From Lonepinella koalarum (GTDB lineage: Bacteria; Pseudomonadota; Gammaproteobacteria; Enterobacterales; Pasteurellaceae), in NCBI RefSeq assembly GCF_042926695.1, contig NZ_CP170642.1, positions 310,001 through 374,000 of the forward strand: DNA of 64,000 nucleotides, read 5' to 3'. Made by a program: the position numbers and the translations under genes. Shown here in pieces: positions 18,022 to 26,781 of the stretch (position 1 is its first letter; the number at the start of each line of letters is the position of its first letter). The notes below the pieces were generated by a model. It did not search any database, had not been told where the DNA came from, and was given only the letters and a program-made list of their open reading frames with translations.

Positions 18022-19518
18022 TTAGCTTTCAAAATCAGGCAAAAAGCGTTTTACGTCCACTTCTTTAAATTTACAGCGTTGGAAATGGTTTTTTAAATGG
18101 AATGGTACCGTACAGTCAAAAATGGTTTTGCACGATGTTCCAGCTTGGAACAATTTATAGCTATAATCTGGCGATTGTGATGGATCTAATGGATGACAGC
18201 GGACACCTGAAATAGTGATGGTATCAATATCCCCTTGATAACGGGTTTGCATGGCCCATAGCACATCATCGGTATCAAAAATATCGACATCTTCATCGAC
18301 GACAATAACATGCTTTAATTCAGGGAACGCAGAGAAAGCGAGTAAACCTGCCTGACGTTGACGACCTTCGTCCACGGCAGCTGATTTTTTGAATTGCATG
18401 ACTGCTAACAATTTACCACCACCTGAAGTGTGAGCAAATACATTAAGCAAACGACCCGGCATCGCACGTTCCACCATATCTAAAATAGAGGCTTCGGTTG
18501 GAATACCTGCCATATTAACATGCTCTTGACCCGGTCCCACGGTGGTACGCAAAATTGGATTATGCCGAGTGGTGACGGCTTTTACTTTAATAATCGGTAG
18601 GGCAGGTTTTGCATCTCCCGTATAACCAGGGAATTCAGGCATCGCTTTCCCTGTATTGCTGTTTTGGTCTTCACGCACCCGCACATCTGGTAATAATTCA
18701 CCTTCAATCACCACTTCCGCATGCGCGATAGCACGTTCATTAATGGTGATACATTTGGACATTTCAACGGCTTTACCACGTAATCCACCTGCAATCGCTA
18801 ATTCATCATAGCCTAAAGGTGTTGTTGGCGGTTCAAAGCAGGCTGCCACTTCAATCGCAGGATCAACACCAATACTAATAGAAATAGGTAATGGTTTGCC
18901 TGCAGCTTCCGCTTTTTGACGAAATGCATCAATATGACGACCGGGCGTTAACCACATCGATAATTCATCTTTACTTTGCACACATAAACGGTGAATAGTA
19001 ATATCGGATTCACCTGTATCAGGATCAGACGCATAGCATAAACCCATGGTAAAATAAGGACCTGCATCTTCAATGGTATTGGTCGGTGCTGGTAAAAGCG
19101 TGCGTAAATCAAAATCAGGATCGCTGGCTAAATGCACCACTTCTTGACAGGCAGGTTTTACATCTGAGTTTAAAGTGACAGGTGGAATAGCGTGCTCAAC
19201 GGATTCTTTTAATAAAAAGCCTAAACGTTCAGGAGGACAACCTAAAAAAGCGCCTACACGTTTACGAGAACCATTTAAACCAATGGCAACACGTATATTC
19301 GGATAGCCTTTCACTTTGTTAAACACCATTGCTGGTCCATTGGTTTTGGTTGGACGTGGTGTTGTGCCACCTGCACCTACATAGCGATATACACCAGAAA
19401 GTTCAGCAATAGGATCCACTTCCACATCAGTTGAAACCAACTCATTGGGAAGTGTTTCTAATAACGCTAATGCAGAACGTAAATCATATACATTGGGTTT
19501 GCTAGTTTGTTCAGCCAT
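18022..19518 (-). CDS. UbiD-family aromatic acid decarboxylase, AroY/LpdC (protocatechuate/gallate) type
   Basis: A prenyl-FMN-dependent non-oxidative decarboxylase of 498 residues. Family stretches: TDVEVDPIAELSGVYRYVGAGG (split: TDVEVDPIAELSGVYR, YVGAGG), DFDLRTLLPAPTNT, DAGPYFTMG, SDITIHRLCVQSKDELSM, VIEGELLP with the catalytic-type glutamates, EDQNSNTGKAMPEFPGY, and VDEDVDIFDTDDVLWAM. From memory this resembles the gallate/protocatechuate decarboxylases LpdC and AroY more than UbiD of ubiquinone synthesis. The preferred substrate cannot be read. A good ribosome site (GAGGAATATT) precedes the ATG. The small third subunit gene (BsdD/LpdD type) seen in related clusters is not here. Confidence 0.9.
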   Translation of the reverse strand: MAEQTSKPNVYDLRSALALLETLPNELVSTDVEVDPIAELSGVYRYVGAGGTTPRPTKTNGPAMVFNKVKGYPNIRVAIGLNGSRKRVGAFLGCPPERLGFLLKESVEHAIPPVTLNSDVKPACQEVVHLASDPDFDLRTLLPAPTNTIEDAGPYFTMGLCYASDPDTGESDITIHRLCVQSKDELSMWLTPGRHIDAFRQKAEAAGKPLPISISIGVDPAIEVAACFEPPTTPLGYDELAIAGGLRGKAVEMSKCITINERAIAHAEVVIEGELLPDVRVREDQNSNTGKAMPEFPGYTGDAKPALPIIKVKAVTTRHNPILRTTVGPGQEHVNMAGIPTEASILDMVERAMPGRLLNVFAHTSGGGKLLAVMQFKKSAAVDEGRQRQAGLLAFSAFPELKHVIVVDEDVDIFDTDDVLWAMQTRYQGDIDTITISGVRCHPLDPSQSPDYSYKLFQAGTSCKTIFDCTVPFHLKNHFQRCKFKEVDVKRFLPDFES

Positions 19519-19553
19519 AATATTCCTCGCTTATGTTAATTAATATGCAAGAA

Positions 19554-19582
19554 AGTATAATGGCTGGATTTTATTTGGCTAA
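19554..19582 (-). promoter_or_regulatory. Candidate promoter of the decarboxylase operon
   Basis: On the minus strand TTAGCC (19582-19577), 17 bases, TATACT (19559-19554), ending 35 bases before the decarboxylase ATG. The -35 is weak, as expected for an activated promoter. No clear T-N11-A LysR box could be singled out. Confidence 0.4.
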
Positions 19583-19670
19583 TACCGTTTAGATATTTTC
19601 TCTATACCAAAAGAAATACTTAGAAAAGATCTTCTATAAGTAAAGTACTCATTACCAACTTTTTCTTGAT

Positions 19671-19722
19671 AGTGCGGTTATTTTTTCTCAAAATTTAAAA
19701 CAGCTTAAAAATTAACCGCACT
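19671..19722. terminator. Inverted uptake-sequence pair after the large helicase gene
   Basis: Arms AGTGCGGTTA (19671-19680) and TAACCGCACT (19713-19722) are perfect complements separated by 32 A/T-rich bases. The rest of the 232-base spacer (19519-19750) holds the decarboxylase promoter. It is a probable terminator for the minus-strand helicase gene, though no strong T run follows on that strand. Confidence 0.6.
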
Positions 19723-19750
19723 TTGTTTGCTTACTTGATTTTTTAGTTTG

Positions 19751-22700
19751 TTATTCAGAGATAATCAGCTGTGGAATCACAACCGTCCATTTTTGGTCTT
19801 TTAGTTCCGGCGGATAGTATTTATGGTATTGTTCTTCCATATCTTCCCAATAACGGACATAAAAGTCTGAGATAATGACCTTTGTATTCTCTGGCAGGAC
19901 AGGCAAGGAAGAGTCTGCCTTTTTAGAGGTACGGGCGACAATCTCGCCATAGGCGTAAAAATCATAACCGCCACGCTCATTCTTTTTAAATTGAAGTTCT
20001 TCTCCAGTACTTAGCTTGCGAATAATCTGTAAACGAGATTTTATATTAGCATACACAGGACTCCGTACGACAAAATCCATATCCAATTCACTCAGGGATA
20101 AAATGCGATACGCCGTATTAAGATCGCTACGTAACTGAAATGCCTGTTTCTTTTTTACCGTATCGATCGGTAATTTGGTAATCCATGGGTGATCGGAAGT
20201 GTGTTGTAGCAAGGTTAATGTTTCAATTGCACGAGTCATTGCTACATAATAAAGGCGTTGTGCAGCGGATAAATCTTCTTTTTTATCTTGCTGCCAATGA
20301 CCGTCCAATACAAAGACATGTTTGAATTCCAATCCTTTTGCTGAATGGACAGTGCCTAGGAAAATACCGTTAATGCCTGTTTCGCTGCTATCTCCCGTAT
20401 AATCATACAGCCAATTCAGCAGGGTTTGGGTATTATGTTTTATCTCACTGTTATCTTTCATGGCAGAAACAGGGTATTCCAGCTTGAAATCTTCAATTAT
20501 TCTTGCAAAATACTGCTTCCATCTGTCGCTTACCTGTTGATCTAGAATCAACGTTATAAATTCCTGCGATGTCAGATACTCTTTTCCGTTTAATGCTTCG
20601 CGTAATTTTACAAATTCACGTTTTCTGTTTAATCGGATTTTATTTTTATTCTCTTTGGCTAGAAAATAAGGAATGTTTTCCAATTCACACCAAGCCTGCA
20701 TTGGTTTCAACGTGTTGTTATTATGTGCAAGTACGGCAAAATCCGCATATTCTGTTACACCAAGTTGCTTCAAACGGATGATCTCATTAATGACGGCTTG
20801 TGTTTGTCGATTATTCTTTTGGTGGAGATCTCCTTCTTCTGATACAGTAATCACCGCAACCCTACCCAATCGTTTGGAATCGATAGATTCCCATATTCCG
20901 CCTTTCAACTCATTATTTCGCTCGGGATTAATTTCAATCTGATGGGTGTTTTTTAACCGTTCTGGCACATCTTGAATAACGCTGTTGGCTGCGTTAATAA
21001 TATTTTGGGTGCTGCGGTAGTTATAAGTTAGGTAATCTGGCTCCGTAACACTATAATCCTGTTGAAAACGTCTGATGTATTCATTACTGCTGCCGTTGAA
21101 AGCATAAATATTTTGATCATCGTCACCTACTGCCAGAATGGTCAGTTTTGCCGAATCATCCGCCTGCCGCCCCGCCAATGCAGATACCAAGTTGTAATGG
21201 TGTTCGCTGATGTCCTGATATTCATCAACTAAAATATATTGGAAACCTGCCAGAATACGATCTCGATCGTTGTCATCTTCTGCTCCCACCGAAAGACCAT
21301 TGGTCAGCATTTTAGTCGCTTGTTCGCACCATTGTTTAAAAATATCGCTTTCTTCGCGACACTCTGATTTATCACGGTCGTTGTAACGTATGCCCAGCAA
21401 ACGCATCGCCATTCCGTCATAGGTAAGTACCGTGACAGAGAAAGCAATATTACCGACTAAATTTGCCAAACGGCGTTTGATTTCCCGTGCAGCCAAGCGA
21501 TTAAATGCTAGAACAATAATTGACTTTGGATCAACATGTCTCACCCTAAGTAAATAAGCCGTGCGGTGTACGATAACACGGGTTTTTCCTGCACCGGGAC
21601 CGGCTAAAACTAAGCGGTTTTGTTCGCTTTTATCCGCCACAATCGCTCGTTGCTGTGGATTTAGGTTATCAATAATTTCTTTTCGGGTATCACTTGATAC
21701 GGTTTCTTCTAGTTCGGTAAATCGTCCTCTAAACCATTTATTCTTGAATTCAGATTCTTTTTCAGTGAAATAATCACGCACTAATTTCCAAGCCTGACTC
21801 ATATTTTCCAATGCTTTTACGGCATATTCCTGCATAACGTGGACTTGGAATATTTTTTCGCTATAAAAATCTTGTAGTAATTGGTAATCATCACGGACAT
21901 ATTGGCGAGGTGGATTGGCATTCAGTGCAGTTTGGTTTACTTTAATCGTCATTGCATGGCGTAGAATGGTCATACCGTGATTCAGTTTGATGACATCTTG
22001 TTTGTGCATAAACAGTAAAGCCTGTTTTATCAAAAGATCATATTGTGATAATCCTATGCCGTTAAAAAGATCAGAATTTTGTTCTGCCTCTTCTTTCAAT
22101 TTACCGAAACTGGTTTCGACAATGGCATCTTTGCTACGTAAGCCGCCTATTTGTGAAATCAAGTAGCTCAGAATATGCTGGCATAATTTTCGGCGTAACT
22201 CAGCATTACTTTGTAAATTTTCCCAAGTAGCGGAACGATCCTTGAAACGTATGCGAAGCATATCGTTGCCCAAATCGCAGAGTTCGAAACTTCCGTTATG
22301 GCATTCTTCTTTTCTAATGGCTTTATCATAAGCTAGGGATTGTAATAACAATTTAACATCAGTTGGAATAATTTGCTGTTTGTTATTGTCTTCATCACTG
22401 TTACCATTAATTTCCTGACAGACAGCACTTAATGCGATGTTTTGCCACTCACCTTCCATTGCATGAGGCAGTTTTTCTTCCAGTAGTGTCCATAATTTTT
22501 CTTCCCATGCAATAATTTGATTCAGACGTTTTTCGGCAGGTTTGTGGGTATCTGTACGCAGATTGATCGTCATTCGGGTATCATTAACCAAGATCCCCAA
22601 TTCTTCCAGCACTTTGAGATAACTACGCAGTTCTTCAAAACCGCAGGCAAGGGCTTTGCTCAATTCATCGGTGCTGAGAGGTGCGTCCTTAGGGGATTCA

Positions 22701-25003
22701 AAAATAATTTCGGTAATAGTGCGGTACAATTCTCTTTTGTATTTGGGTAGTTTTGCGTTCTCAATCTTTGCAATAGCCTGTGTTAAATCCAGATGTCCAG
22801 AACGCACAGGAAATATACGCGTGTGGTTTTCACTGCGTTCGACTAAATCAGCCCGCTCTAACCAAGCTAAAGCGGTTTTAACTTTAGTATCGGCTTGGCT
22901 ATCATCGCTGTCGAAACTCATATAATTGTCGGTATCGTGTAAAATTTCTCCCGTGGTGACGACGATTGAATCGTCTTTTTTCTTGGTTTTGGTATGTAGA
23001 TAACCCAATTTTTTCCAAATCAGTTTTAAGTCTTTAAGTTCGATTTGAGAATTATGGTTTAAACTGAATTGAGCATCCACATCTTGACGGTTGAATAATA
23101 ACACGCATTTCGCTTCAAGCTGATCTCGCCCTGCACGCCCCGCTTCCTGTAGATAATTTTCCAGCGAACCCGTGATTTCGGCATGAATAACCAAACGAAT
23201 ATCCGTTTTGTCCACCCCCATTCCAAAAGCATTGGTAGCGACAATAATGCGTAACTCGCCTTTAATGAAACGATCTTGAATGTCGGATTTGGTGTTTTTC
23301 TGCAAACCAGCATGGAAATACTCACAGGTCCAGCCTTGCCGTTGAAGAAATGTGGCGTATTGTTCCGCACTTTTGCGTCGTGCGACAAATACCACAGCAC
23401 CGCCTTCCTGATGTCCAAGTTCTCGCTGTAATAACTCGTGTATGCGTTGATTTTTACTGCTATTCGGGGTATCCAATACTTCGTATGAAAGGTTGGTTCG
23501 TTCGTTATCACCGATAAATTGTTTAAATTCGATACTGAGAATATGACGGAAATAAGTAATAATATCATTCAGCACATCGGGTTTTGCCGTTGCGGTAAAA
23601 CAGCTGATCGGTGCGATTTGACTGCGGTTTTCTTGATGATATTTTTGGATAAACGTAACCGCATATAAATAGTCAGGGCGGAAATCATGTCCCCATTTAG
23701 ACAGACAGTGGGCTTCATCAAATACCCACCCGTTAATTTGACGGTGTTTGATGGCATTGACAAAACTTTTGTTGCGAAATTGTTCGGGGGCGATAAATAA
23801 AAGTCCGATGTCGCCCAATACGACTTTATCCAGTACATCCGCACGTTCGGTAATTTCTAACATTCCGTTTAATGCTGCTACACCTAAGATACCGCGACGA
23901 ATTAAATTATCCACCTGATCTTTCATTAAGGATTGCAGTGGCGACACTATAATCGTCAAACCACCGTTACGATAGTAACGGTTTAATGCAGGAAGTTGAA
24001 AACACAGCGATTTACCGCCACCTGTAGGCAATATGGCTAAGGTATGTTCGCCTTTCATGCCCGCACGTACAATAGCTTCTTGTCCTCCGTCAATGCCTTT
24101 TACATCACGAAATGATTTGATTTTTCCGCCTTGCCCGAAATAACGTTTTAGCTGTTCGGTTGGATTTAGTGTGCCTGCACAATATTCACAATTCGGGTTT
24201 TGGCAATCATGATTACGTAATTCATCAAGTAATCGAGCTGTTGCTGGAAATTGATAGCGAACCCAAGGAGCTAGTACGGATGTACCGCCCGAAACAGTTA
24301 GCCAAGATAAGGCATAAGCCACAGGAATATGTAGGTCAGGATTGTTCAGATCCGTTTTTAACAACTCAATCATTCTGGTGCGACAGACTTTAAAATGTTC
24401 TTTACTATCTGCAGCAACATCTTTTTCCCGTAAAATATGACGAACAGCATATACCGCCTGATGGTGAGTCAGTTGGGGCGGTTCAGGTAGGGAAATGACA
24501 TCATGGCTAATAATTGGGATTGTGCCGAATAAATGCTGGTAAATTTCCATTTCCTGCGGAGAGTTCTTGGCAAGAACCGTAAAAGCTTTACATTGATCTT
24601 GAAATAGTGTCCAACAGGCTTTGCAGTCTGCTAACGGTGAGTTGATTTCGGACACGATAATCTTATGGTTTTTGATTAGACGATGATAGGGATTCTGCGG
24701 AAATGCTAATGGAGATAAGCGTAATGTATCTATTACTGGCAATTTAAGCCATTCAAGATCGGGAGGTAAAAATTTAAGGTCGTGTTCAATAATATTATGT
24801 CCCATCAGCCATTTTGCACCACTAACCAAACCTTCCTGTCTAATTTCCTCGAGAGCTGCTTTAAAATCCTGATTATTCCGTAAATTTTCACTTTGATAAG
24901 ATTTATCCAAATCGGGGCGGTATGCCCCTAATTTAAAAACAGTCTCGGTTTTTGGATTCACTTCAAGATCGATAATAAGAATTGCTGGAATTGATATTGC
25001 CAT
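19751..25003 (-). CDS. Giant fusion protein: DEDD exonuclease-like, RecQ-like helicase and UvrD-like helicase
   Basis: A single 1750-residue protein. Residues 1-140 look like a DEDD 3'-5' exonuclease: IIDLEVNP (D12, E14), GHNIIEHDLKFL (N70, D75), NSPLADCKA (D126); the usual His of the third motif is Asn. A CX4CX2C zinc-like cluster follows at 267-275. Residues about 300-820 are a RecQ-type SF2 helicase: LPTGGGKS (324-332), DEAH (429-432), QEAGRAGRD (619-627), then a winged helix. Residues about 1110-1610 are a UvrD/PcrA-type SF1A helicase: AGPGAGKT (1134-1141), VDEYQD, GDDDQNIYAF, YNYRST, TVHSAKGLEF, YVAMTRA. The start at MAISIPAILIID is preferred over the ATG at 25072 because motif I begins 11 residues later; no good ribosome site helps the choice. 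Role unknown: DNA repair or anti-invader defence are both possible. Confidence 0.9.
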   Translation of the reverse strand: MAISIPAILIIDLEVNPKTETVFKLGAYRPDLDKSYQSENLRNNQDFKAALEEIRQEGLVSGAKWLMGHNIIEHDLKFLPPDLEWLKLPVIDTLRLSPLAFPQNPYHRLIKNHKIIVSEINSPLADCKACWTLFQDQCKAFTVLAKNSPQEMEIYQHLFGTIPIISHDVISLPEPPQLTHHQAVYAVRHILREKDVAADSKEHFKVCRTRMIELLKTDLNNPDLHIPVAYALSWLTVSGGTSVLAPWVRYQFPATARLLDELRNHDCQNPNCEYCAGTLNPTEQLKRYFGQGGKIKSFRDVKGIDGGQEAIVRAGMKGEHTLAILPTGGGKSLCFQLPALNRYYRNGGLTIIVSPLQSLMKDQVDNLIRRGILGVAALNGMLEITERADVLDKVVLGDIGLLFIAPEQFRNKSFVNAIKHRQINGWVFDEAHCLSKWGHDFRPDYLYAVTFIQKYHQENRSQIAPISCFTATAKPDVLNDIITYFRHILSIEFKQFIGDNERTNLSYEVLDTPNSSKNQRIHELLQRELGHQEGGAVVFVARRKSAEQYATFLQRQGWTCEYFHAGLQKNTKSDIQDRFIKGELRIIVATNAFGMGVDKTDIRLVIHAEITGSLENYLQEAGRAGRDQLEAKCVLLFNRQDVDAQFSLNHNSQIELKDLKLIWKKLGYLHTKTKKKDDSIVVTTGEILHDTDNYMSFDSDDSQADTKVKTALAWLERADLVERSENHTRIFPVRSGHLDLTQAIAKIENAKLPKYKRELYRTITEIIFESPKDAPLSTDELSKALACGFEELRSYLKVLEELGILVNDTRMTINLRTDTHKPAEKRLNQIIAWEEKLWTLLEEKLPHAMEGEWQNIALSAVCQEINGNSDEDNNKQQIIPTDVKLLLQSLAYDKAIRKEECHNGSFELCDLGNDMLRIRFKDRSATWENLQSNAELRRKLCQHILSYLISQIGGLRSKDAIVETSFGKLKEEAEQNSDLFNGIGLSQYDLLIKQALLFMHKQDVIKLNHGMTILRHAMTIKVNQTALNANPPRQYVRDDYQLLQDFYSEKIFQVHVMQEYAVKALENMSQAWKLVRDYFTEKESEFKNKWFRGRFTELEETVSSDTRKEIIDNLNPQQRAIVADKSEQNRLVLAGPGAGKTRVIVHRTAYLLRVRHVDPKSIIVLAFNRLAAREIKRRLANLVGNIAFSVTVLTYDGMAMRLLGIRYNDRDKSECREESDIFKQWCEQATKMLTNGLSVGAEDDNDRDRILAGFQYILVDEYQDISEHHYNLVSALAGRQADDSAKLTILAVGDDDQNIYAFNGSSNEYIRRFQQDYSVTEPDYLTYNYRSTQNIINAANSVIQDVPERLKNTHQIEINPERNNELKGGIWESIDSKRLGRVAVITVSEEGDLHQKNNRQTQAVINEIIRLKQLGVTEYADFAVLAHNNNTLKPMQAWCELENIPYFLAKENKNKIRLNRKREFVKLREALNGKEYLTSQEFITLILDQQVSDRWKQYFARIIEDFKLEYPVSAMKDNSEIKHNTQTLLNWLYDYTGDSSETGINGIFLGTVHSAKGLEFKHVFVLDGHWQQDKKEDLSAAQRLYYVAMTRAIETLTLLQHTSDHPWITKLPIDTVKKKQAFQLRSDLNTAYRILSLSELDMDFVVRSPVYANIKSRLQIIRKLSTGEELQFKKNERGGYDFYAYGEIVARTSKKADSSLPVLPENTKVIISDFYVRYWEDMEEQYHKYYPPELKDQKWTVVIPQLIISE

Positions 25004-25102
25004 GATATAAAAAGAAATATTCAGATAATATATTGAATAAAATAGCATGGGCTTGTAAAACGGACAATACAAATTTTAATTGTATAGAGAAAATGGTCGA
25101 AA

Positions 25103-25128
25103 ATTAGGCGTAGAAGATCAAACCTAAT
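25103..25128 (-). terminator. Possible terminator after hisC
   Basis: An inverted repeat ATTAGG (25103-25108) / CCTAAT (25123-25128) with a 14-base loop, followed by TTTT-like bases on the minus strand. A second pair in the same spacer (GGGCTTGT near 25049 and ACAAGCCC near 25134) brackets it. Together they are the only structure seen between hisC and the helicase gene. Confidence 0.35.
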
Positions 25129-25164
25129 CTTCCACAAGCCCTAATCAAAATCAACTATAAACAG

Positions 25165-26217
25165 TTAGACTAATTTAATCGCTTTCACGGTTTGTTCTAG
25201 TTCATTTCTTGTGCCAATAGTAATCCGAATACAATTCTGCAATCCCAATGCTTTATGTTGATCACGCAAAATAATGCCTTGTTCCCAGAGAGTTTTAAAG
25301 ATTTTTTCACTGTCTTGGAATTTCACTAATACATAATTTGCTTCTGTTTCAAAAATTTGTACCACGGTTGGGATTTTGCTTAATTGTTCAATTAACCACG
25401 CACGATTGTTTAGCACATCATTAACCCGTTCTTGCATTTGTGTAATACCTTGTGGTTGCAAGGCTTGAGCAGCAATATCCGATACTGGCACAGGCAATGG
25501 ATAGGGGGCGATCACTTTTTGCAATATGCCGATTAATTCCGCATTGGCAAGGGTAAAACCACAACGTAATCCTGCCAACGCAAAGGCTTTGGAGAGCGTG
25601 CGGATAATGGCTAAATGCGGATAATTGGCTAATTCATTCACAAGGCTGGCTTGTGGACAAAACTCAATATAGGCTTCATCCACCACCACAATGGCTTTAT
25701 TTCTGGTGATGTCGAGCAATTTGAGTAAATCCACACGGTTAACTAATGTACCTGTCGGGTTGTTCGGACTACATACAAACACGACTTTTACCCTATCAAG
25801 ATTTCGCTCAATTTCGGCTAAATTCAGTTGAAAATCGGCGGTTAAAGGAACAGTTTTTAACGCAATGCCACAAGTTTCTGCACTCACAGAATACATGCCA
25901 TAGGTCGGTGGGCAATGTAAAACATGGTCGTCTGGTTCACAAAATGCCCGAATAATCAGCTCAATACTTTCATCACCGCCACGGGTGACAATCACATTTT
26001 CAGGTTTCACACCAGCATAATTCGCATAACCATTAATCACGGCTTCTGGTTGTGGTTCGGGATAGCGGTTAAAAGTGCGGTGCAATAAATCAAAGTTTGG
26101 TGAAGTCGGGTATTCATTGGCATTCAGCCATATATCGCCCTTGCCCCCCAAACGACGAGCGGATTGATAGGGGGTAAGTGCCTGTACATTTTTTCGGGAA
26201 AGTGGTGAAATTGTCAT
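25165..26217 (-). CDS. hisC: Histidinol-phosphate aminotransferase
   Basis: A PLP enzyme that converts imidazole-acetol phosphate to histidinol phosphate. The 350 residues carry LNANEYPTSP near the N-terminus, FNRYPEPQP, CSPNNPTGTLV, VVDEAYIEFCP, and the Schiff-base lysine in RTLSKAFALAGLRCGF. A ribosome site (AGGAAC) precedes the ATG. In Haemophilus hisC is followed by hisB, hisH, hisA, hisF and hisIE; here it is the last his gene, with the helicase gene 161 bases downstream. It is separated from hisD by the RhuM-like fragment. An uptake core lies inside near 26067. Confidence 0.95.
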   Translation of the reverse strand: MTISPLSRKNVQALTPYQSARRLGGKGDIWLNANEYPTSPNFDLLHRTFNRYPEPQPEAVINGYANYAGVKPENVIVTRGGDESIELIIRAFCEPDDHVLHCPPTYGMYSVSAETCGIALKTVPLTADFQLNLAEIERNLDRVKVVFVCSPNNPTGTLVNRVDLLKLLDITRNKAIVVVDEAYIEFCPQASLVNELANYPHLAIIRTLSKAFALAGLRCGFTLANAELIGILQKVIAPYPLPVPVSDIAAQALQPQGITQMQERVNDVLNNRAWLIEQLSKIPTVVQIFETEANYVLVKFQDSEKIFKTLWEQGIILRDQHKALGLQNCIRITIGTRNELEQTVKAIKLV

Positions 26218-26264
26218 GGTTTGTTCCTGTTTAATTTTCTTTTTTCAGCATGTGCATAATGAGT

Positions 26265-26705
26265 CTAATGAGCGGTTTTTTGAATCAACGCAATGGCTTG
26301 TTCTAGCTCATTAGCATTTTGCTGTAAGCGTTTTTGGTTAATGGCATAGCCTTTGACGAGATAGTCTTTTAGGCGTTGAGTTGCCCAAATACGAAATTGT
26401 GTTGCTGATATGGATTTTACTCGATAGCCAACAGAGATAATGGCATCTAAGTTATAGTGTTTTATCTGGCGTTTAACTTGACGTTGACCTTCTTGGCGAA
26501 CTACTAAGAAATCCTTAGTGGTTGAAAATTCATCAACTTCCTGTTCAGAAAAAATATTTTTCAAATGCATCACAATATTTTCTGATGTGGTATCAAATAC
26601 TTTAGCCATCTGTACCTGCGATAGCCACACTGTATCCTGCTCAAATTGTACTTCAACTTGAGTTTGTCCGTCTTTGGTTTGGTATATTTCAATCGGGTTT
26701 TGCAT
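26265..26705 (-). CDS. RhuM-like protein, probably C-terminally truncated
   Basis: A 146-residue protein matching the N-terminal half of the RhuM family: IEIYQTKDGQTQVEVQFEQDTVWLSQVQMAKVF (split: IEIYQTKDGQTQVEVQF, TVWLSQVQMAKVF), NIVMHLKNIF, NLDAIISVGYRVKS, TQFRIWATQRLKDYLVKGYAIN. Full RhuM proteins are, from memory, a little over 300 residues; here a stop comes soon after the conserved region, so this is a short form or a remnant. RhuM is a mobile, island-associated family of unclear function with a DNA-binding-like N-terminus. The gene has its own ribosome site (AAGGAAAAATT) and lies between hisD and hisC on the same strand, which marks an insertion into the his operon. It may still be translated. 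Confidence 0.75.
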   Translation of the reverse strand: MQNPIEIYQTKDGQTQVEVQFEQDTVWLSQVQMAKVFDTTSENIVMHLKNIFSEQEVDEFSTTKDFLVVRQEGQRQVKRQIKHYNLDAIISVGYRVKSISATQFRIWATQRLKDYLVKGYAINQKRLQQNANELEQAIALIQKTAH

Positions 26706-26781
26706 AATTTTTCCTTGTTAAATTTATAGATACTGTGTTTATATCATTTAAATAAACTGAAAAATACTGTATATGGAAAAT

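Noticed and set aside
23059..23844. Open frames of 169 and 91 residues on the minus strand inside the large helicase gene
   Set aside because: They are in another frame of a region where the main frame carries clear RecQ motifs (DEAH, helicase C), so they are shadows and not a frameshifted gene.
19751..25003. Typical multi-gene defence island around the fusion helicase
   Set aside because: Apart from the RhuM fragment beyond hisC, the neighbours are his and aromatic-acid genes; no toxin, nuclease, methylase-restriction or integrase genes flank it, so only a stand-alone role could be proposed.
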